DNA of 64,000 nucleotides from Cannabis sativa. Taxonomy: Eukaryota; Streptophyta; Magnoliopsida; Rosales; Cannabaceae. The DNA lies in assembly GCF_029168945.1 (NCBI RefSeq), contig NC_083604.1, positions 69,890,211 to 69,954,210 of the forward strand. The letters run 5' to 3'. Below, in pieces: positions 59,413 through 64,000 of this stretch. Position numbers and translations under genes: made by a program. How positions within the stretch are numbered: position 1 is the stretch's first letter; each line of letters opens with the position of its first letter. The notes under the pieces are model-generated. The model searched no databases. It was not told the origin of the DNA and saw only the letters and a list, made by a program, of their open reading frames with translations.

Positions 59413-59706
59413 ATGTCTAGTAAAGAGAGCAAACGAGAACGTAGTGAAGAATATCGTCGCGCTCTGCAAAAAGAGGTAGAATTTGTGGAACGTTTTGAAA
59501 ATGAAAAATTAGGGAACGAATGGAGGTTCCTAGATAGTGAAATAAATGGTTATCTCGCTTATCCACCACCATGGTTCCGCCAAGGGTATCGTCGTTGCAG
59601 AATAGATTATTTTAATTGCGAATCGGTCAAGCCTGGGTTGTTGTGCCCGTATTGCATGCATCACCCAAAGTACAGAGACTTTCAAGTTATTTTTTTCTCT
59701 GGCTAG
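59413..59706 (+). CDS. Small ORF of unknown function (97 residues)
   Basis: An uninterrupted frame starts at ATG 59413. The N-terminal half is strongly charged and probably helical (SSKESKRERSEEYRRALQKE, then VEFVERFENEKL). The second half is aromatic-rich (GYLAYPPPWFRQGYRRCRID) and ends with a possible metal-binding CPYCMHH. Codon and base composition differ from the AT-rich flanks, which favours a real or recently real coding sequence. It diverges from the MULE-like fragment across the ATCGAT cluster and could be a second gene of that element or an exon of a longer gene. I do not recognise the family. Confidence 0.35.
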   Translation: MSSKESKRERSEEYRRALQKEVEFVERFENEKLGNEWRFLDSEINGYLAYPPPWFRQGYRRCRIDYFNCESVKPGLLCPYCMHHPKYRDFQVIFFSG

Positions 59707-60330
59707 GTCCGCTAACTCTCTCTGGGTTTAGGCGTGGCTTGGTTGGGGTCTGTGGTTTTGCTTTTACGATTAAGTTTTATTATTGTGATAGTCTTATCTC
59801 TGTGACATTATTCTGAGTGTGTTTTGTTTAACTTATTGCGATTAGTCTTCTCTTTGTGACATAATTTTATTTTTTTGTTTCATTGTTGGTTTGTATTCTT
59901 TGTTCTTCGATGACTCATCATCAAATCGTCATTGTTAGTTGGGAATAACAAGTTTTTTGTGGTTGAAGGGGTTGTTTGTTGTGCAATTATGTACCTTGCA
60001 TAATAGTTGAGTGCACAAGCTAAGGGGTTGAATGAACCCGCTACAAAATTTTTTATTGTTATGTCTTTTGAGCGGTAGAAGCAACTGAATATAAGTATTT
60101 TTAAGGTTAACTGTGATGTTGTAATCTCTTAATTTTATTTTATTTTAGTTTATTTTGTCGAACGATTCGGGAATCAGGCGACCGATTAGTTAACTCATTT
60201 TTCTGATTCTAATCCTGGTCGTGTTTTCAGCAAAGGAGATGTTCCGACTGGATTGCAAACTAATATTTTAGCTAGTTGCTATTAATAAAATTGCATTATT
60301 TCTTAAAAAAACTAAGTAGAGAAAAATTAA
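59707..60330. other. Intergenic DNA, no gene seen
   Basis: T-rich, moderately mixed composition; no motif recognised. Confidence 0.45.
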
Positions 60331-60655
60331 GTGCATGCATATTTGGCATCATAACTAAAAAACAGTTTTTTGTTTTTAAAAACAGAAAATTGTTTTTTAA
60401 AAACAATTTGGCTTGTTTGGCCATGTTTTTTGAAAACAGTTTTCAGAAAACAAAGTTACAAAAAACAAGAATTTTGAAAACAACAAAATGTTGTTTTCTA
60501 TTTTAAAAACCAATTCACTTTTAGTCAATATTGTTTTTAAAAAACACTAACCAAACATGACTTGTTTTTAAAAACTTCAAAAACTATTTTTTGTTCTCAT
60601 TTCTAAAAACAATTTTTTGAAAACAAAAAACAGAAAACAATACCAAACATGCTCT
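60330..60655. mobile_element. Inverted-repeat MITE rich in AAAACAG/CTGTTTT
   Basis: The left end GCATGCATATTTGGCATC and right end ATACCAAACATGCTC are imperfect complements. The interior is a fold-back of AAAAACAGTTTTTTGTTTTT-like blocks. The TSD is not clear. Confidence 0.6.
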
Positions 60656-60759
60656 TAAAATGGGGCATTTTTAATGTAAAATAAATTGAACATTATCCTA
60701 TCATTTAAATATAATTAAAAATGTTAACTTCAAAATATTTTTTCTGATGTAAATATATA

Positions 60760-61351
60760 GAGCAATTTGCGGCGAAACCCCCTTATGTTTTGATTTTTAT
60801 ACACTTAACCCCCTTATCTTTATTTTTGGTGGCAAAACCCCTTTATGTTTTAATTTTTATACACTTAACCCCCTTATCTTTTTTTTTGTGGCAAAACCCC
60901 CTTATGTTTTAATTTTTATACACTTAACCCCCTTATCTTTTTTTTGGTGGCAAAACCCCCTTATGTTTATTTTTCTTTGCAAATTTGACACGCCAGTTAA
61001 ATATTACCGTTAAATATCAACTGGATGACCATTGTATACACCTTTGTATATGTAACGGTAAAACCTCGAAGTCGATACAGTAGTAATCCAGTTAGTATTT
61101 AACGGTAATATTTAACTAAAACTTTAAATTTGCAAAGAAAAGTAAACTGAAGGGTTTTGCCACCAAAACAAAAGATAGAGGGGTTAAGTGTAAAAAATTA
61201 AAACATAAGGGAGTTTTACCACCAAAAAAAAAGATAAGGGGGTTAAGTGTATAAAAATTAAAACATAAGGGGGTTTTGCCACCAAAAATAAAGATAAGGG
61301 AGTTAAGTGTATAAAAATCAAAACATAAGGGGGTTTCGCCGCAAATTGCTC
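60760..61351. mobile_element. Mutator-type MITE with 9-bp TSD AAATATATA and repetitive arms
   Basis: The ends GAGCAATTTGCGGCGAAACC and (complement) the same sequence at 61351 are perfect inverted repeats over more than 20 bases. AAATATATA flanks both sides (60751-60759 and 61352-61360). Each arm contains two to three direct copies of a unit of about 58 bases (CCCCCTTATGTTTTAATTTT, then ATACACTTAACCCCCTTATC), so the element is a fold-back of tandem repeats around a spacer of about 150 bases. It carries no coding capacity. Confidence 0.9.
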
Positions 61352-61360
61352 AAATATATA

Positions 61361-63128
61361 TAACTCATACTTTTGGTCCTTCTCCGGCCGAGCGGCTTTG
61401 GGCCACTCTCGCCTTATCTTTCAGCCAGATCTGCGCCTAGCTAACACTACGTCATTAGACCTTTATGATTTACAACTGTTGGATTGGATCGATTCAACGT
61501 ATGACAGTGAATATGATACATAATCCCACGTACTCCTTACCTTTTATATCTCTTAATCCTTATTATAATAATCCTACGTATGTCCTCATCCTAGGATATC
61601 ATCATGCCGTTAAAACTAATGAGGAAGACCAAACGTGACCAACAACACAACACAGTGTTATGCTTATTGTGGGAATAGTAAGTTAGTGATTTGAAGGTGA
61701 GGAGTGAAGAGGGTCATGTAGACCAAGAGAAAGTGAACTATGTCCCATGGACCAATGGGCCCAATGAAACTATTTTGTGGTGCTTAATATTGGGGCCCCA
61801 AACTCAAAATCTAGATGCCCTCTATTTTTGTATCTTTGCCAAATCTCTTGCGACATCAAAATAAAGACCACTCAAGAATGTGCTATTTTCGAATAGCTGT
61901 TTTTTTTTTTTTAATCAAAGTTAGAGAAAGAGAGAAGAAAAAGATTTTTATTGATTTTATTATTAGTAGTATTATTATTATGGTAGACATTTAGATGTAA
62001 CGTGTGCATTTGTGCACGCGTGTGTGTTTTGTACGAAGAGAGGTGAATGTGACTTATGCTTTGATAGTTTGATTGCCCTTACTTTTCTTTCTCTCTTTCT
62101 TTCTTTTTTTCTTTACTTTTTTTTTTCCATGGTGATAAACTTTGATTATTGCAAAGAAAGAAAGATATAAATTAATAAGTACTAGGCTTACCATGTGTAG
62201 GAATTAAAAGAGGGCAGGTAATGAGTGGAGAATGGTCATTGCTCCTCGTGTTTCCAATCCCATTAGTTATTTTAATTCCGTCCCGGCCTCATCCCTACAA
62301 ATTCTCCATTAGTGGCAGGGAGGAGAATTCTAGTCCAGGCGGATAACTACCATGGAATTCAATTATTTTAAAAGTACAAAAAAAATTAATAAGCTAAAAT
62401 GATAGATTATAAATAATAATAATAATAATAATAATATATTTTGTTAATAATTTAAAGTATGATTCTAAAATAAAGTAAATATACATAAATATTTAAAAAA
62501 AAAAAAATACTAAAATGCTATAAAAAAATCATAAAGAAACTTGTACAACAACTAAAAAAACTATTAGAAGATAAATATATAAATCAAATGGAGTCGTTCG
62601 TGTTATCTCTATCTCCGTTCTGTTTGACATTCGAAGATGGAAAATTATCATTGTCCCTGCGCCATTACCCGTTTAGAGTATCCATGGGTTTTGAATTTTT
62701 ATCCCAAGAATTTTTACACCACATACTGAATTTTTGTTTTTTTTTTTACTGTGGGGCGGAATTTTTTCAAAAATACTATATATTTTTTATACTGTGTACT
62801 GTGTTAAGTTTCATTTGTTGTTCTATTGTTATTTTTTAGTTGTTCTACTGTTGTTTTTAATTATTCTGTTTAGTGTTTTACGGTTGTTTTATAAAAAAAC
62901 AGTATTTTTGTAAAAAAAATTGTGTGACAGTAAAATTATAAATTTTTACCTAAAATTCAGTATATTTTGTAAAAAACCCTAATAATAATGATTATAATTA
63001 TAAGAATCTTTATTTAGAAAATGAATAAAACATTCATAAAAACAAAGGTATGTTAAAATAATTGTAAAGGAAAATGTGCTTAGAAGGTTAGGAACCTATA
63101 TACATGGCTAATGAAAACTTGTTTGAGG
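61361..63128. other. Intergenic DNA, no gene seen
   Basis: Contains a T-run near 61900, CTTT repeats near 62090-62130 and an AAT microsatellite at about 62407-62434. A segment of 61380-61880 is less AT-rich than its surroundings but yields no protein motif. An 83-codon frame at 62588 shows no recognisable features. Confidence 0.5.
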
Positions 63129-63737
63129 TAGGGGTGTTCACGTATTGGTTTGGTCCGGATTTTCATAATTTTTGAACCAAACCAGTATAACAGTTTTTCA
63201 AATATTGGAAACCAAACCAGACCAATAAATTTCTCAAACCAAACCAAATCTTAAGAACAGTTTGGTGTGGTTCGAAACCATGGTTTAAGTAGAATTTATA
63301 ATTATTCATATTTTTTTAAGTAATTGTACTATTTTTACTAAGTTCTTAATTTTATTTTTCATAATATATATTTAACATAATAAGTAATAGATCTATAACA
63401 TATAAATAACGATATAAAAACATTCTCAAAATTCAAACATAACATATAAAAAATTTAAAATTCATGCAATAAAAAACTTGACACACAAAAAAATTCAAAA
63501 TTAGACATATAATCATATATAAAAAATATATATAAATTCATTATTTATTATAAACGGTCTGGTCCGGTTTAACCATTAATTATTTATTACGAACTGCAAC
63601 CGAACCATTAATACGCCATAAACGGTCCGGATTGACCAAACCACCAAAAACGGTTTCTCCGGTTACGGTTTACAGTGGTTCGGATTGTCGTGGTCCGGAT
63701 TTAAATCGCGGTTTTTCGATTCATATGAACAGCCCTA
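63129..63737. mobile_element. hAT-type MITE, 609 bp, perfect 8-bp TSD
   Basis: The ends TAGGGGTGTTCA and (complement) TAGGGCTGTTCA differ at one base. GTTTGAGG occurs exactly at 63121-63128 and 63738-63745. The interior is rich in GGTTTGGTCCGG / CCAAACCA motifs in both orientations and has no transposase. The ends match the hAT MITE at 6079-6596. Confidence 0.92.
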
Positions 63738-63745
63738 GTTTGAGG

Positions 63746-64000
63746 TAGTAAGAAAAACACATAATGCAACATATAAATATAAATGATCTGATAGCATCAT
63801 CCTATTCCTATACTGTCAAGACTCAAAACTGGAGTAAGTGTTATATATACCTGAACGACAAATATTTATAATTTATCCTAAATGTGTGTCTGTTACCATA
63901 TTCTTTGAAAGGAAAAGGAAAAACGTTAGAGATAATTAAAGATAGAAAGATAAAAGAGTGAAGGAATGTTTACTATTTGACAATACCCTCAAAACATTTG
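63746..64000. other. Intergenic DNA to window end
   Basis: No gene or repeat structure recognised. Confidence 0.4.

Overview
This window looks like an AT-rich, gene-poor, transposon-packed stretch of a eudicot nuclear genome. The evidence is plant-type Copia and Gypsy LTR retrotransposons, CACTA, hAT and Mutator-like DNA transposons, many MITEs, long CT/TA microsatellites and one intact plant-specific receptor-like protein gene. The repeat style recalls Rosales (for example Cannabaceae), but that is a low-confidence guess.

Only one host gene looks intact: an RLP44-type leucine-rich-repeat receptor-like protein on the minus strand (30100-30915), with a TATA box and a possible 41-codon upstream ORF. 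One decayed host-gene fragment is recognised: two exons of an ARM-repeat/BTB protein of the ARIA/ABAP1 type (13874-14325, minus).

Layout. 1-2995: 3' end and LTR of a Copia-like element (family A). 4880-6950: Gypsy-like LTR and gag remnant split by a hAT MITE. 8356-8900: CT/TA microsatellite and a CACTA end. 9720-10960 and 14690-15420: a shared minisatellite-rich repeat. 11777-12864: Sirevirus solo LTR with target-site duplication (TSD). 13058-14640: CACTA MITE, Mutator-type MITE, ARIA-like pseudogene and a TRIM-like element. 15962-26188: complete Sirevirus-type Copia element with 5-bp TSD, frameshifted gag-pol and an env-like extra ORF. 26934-27440: G-rich minisatellite. 30100-31212: RLP44. 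31652-33452: MITEs, one nested inside another. 33453-35852: second family A fragment. 35853-38380: Gypsy gag fragment and LTR (minus). 38683-39500: CT microsatellites and a CATCGG minisatellite. 40740-43740: MITE and a deleted CACTA element. 45668-53009: very young Copia element with 480-bp LTRs, CCGAC TSD and decayed pol. 53062-53850: Gypsy remnants into which it inserted. 57252-58639: CACTA end inserted beside a MULE-like coding fragment (58640-58966). 59413-59706: small unknown ORF. 60330-61351: two MITEs. 63129-63737: hAT MITE with a perfect 8-bp TSD.

The elements do not form a pathway; the window is a record of layered insertions. All boundaries come from reading terminal motifs, TSDs and internal repeats by eye; no alignment or database search was run.
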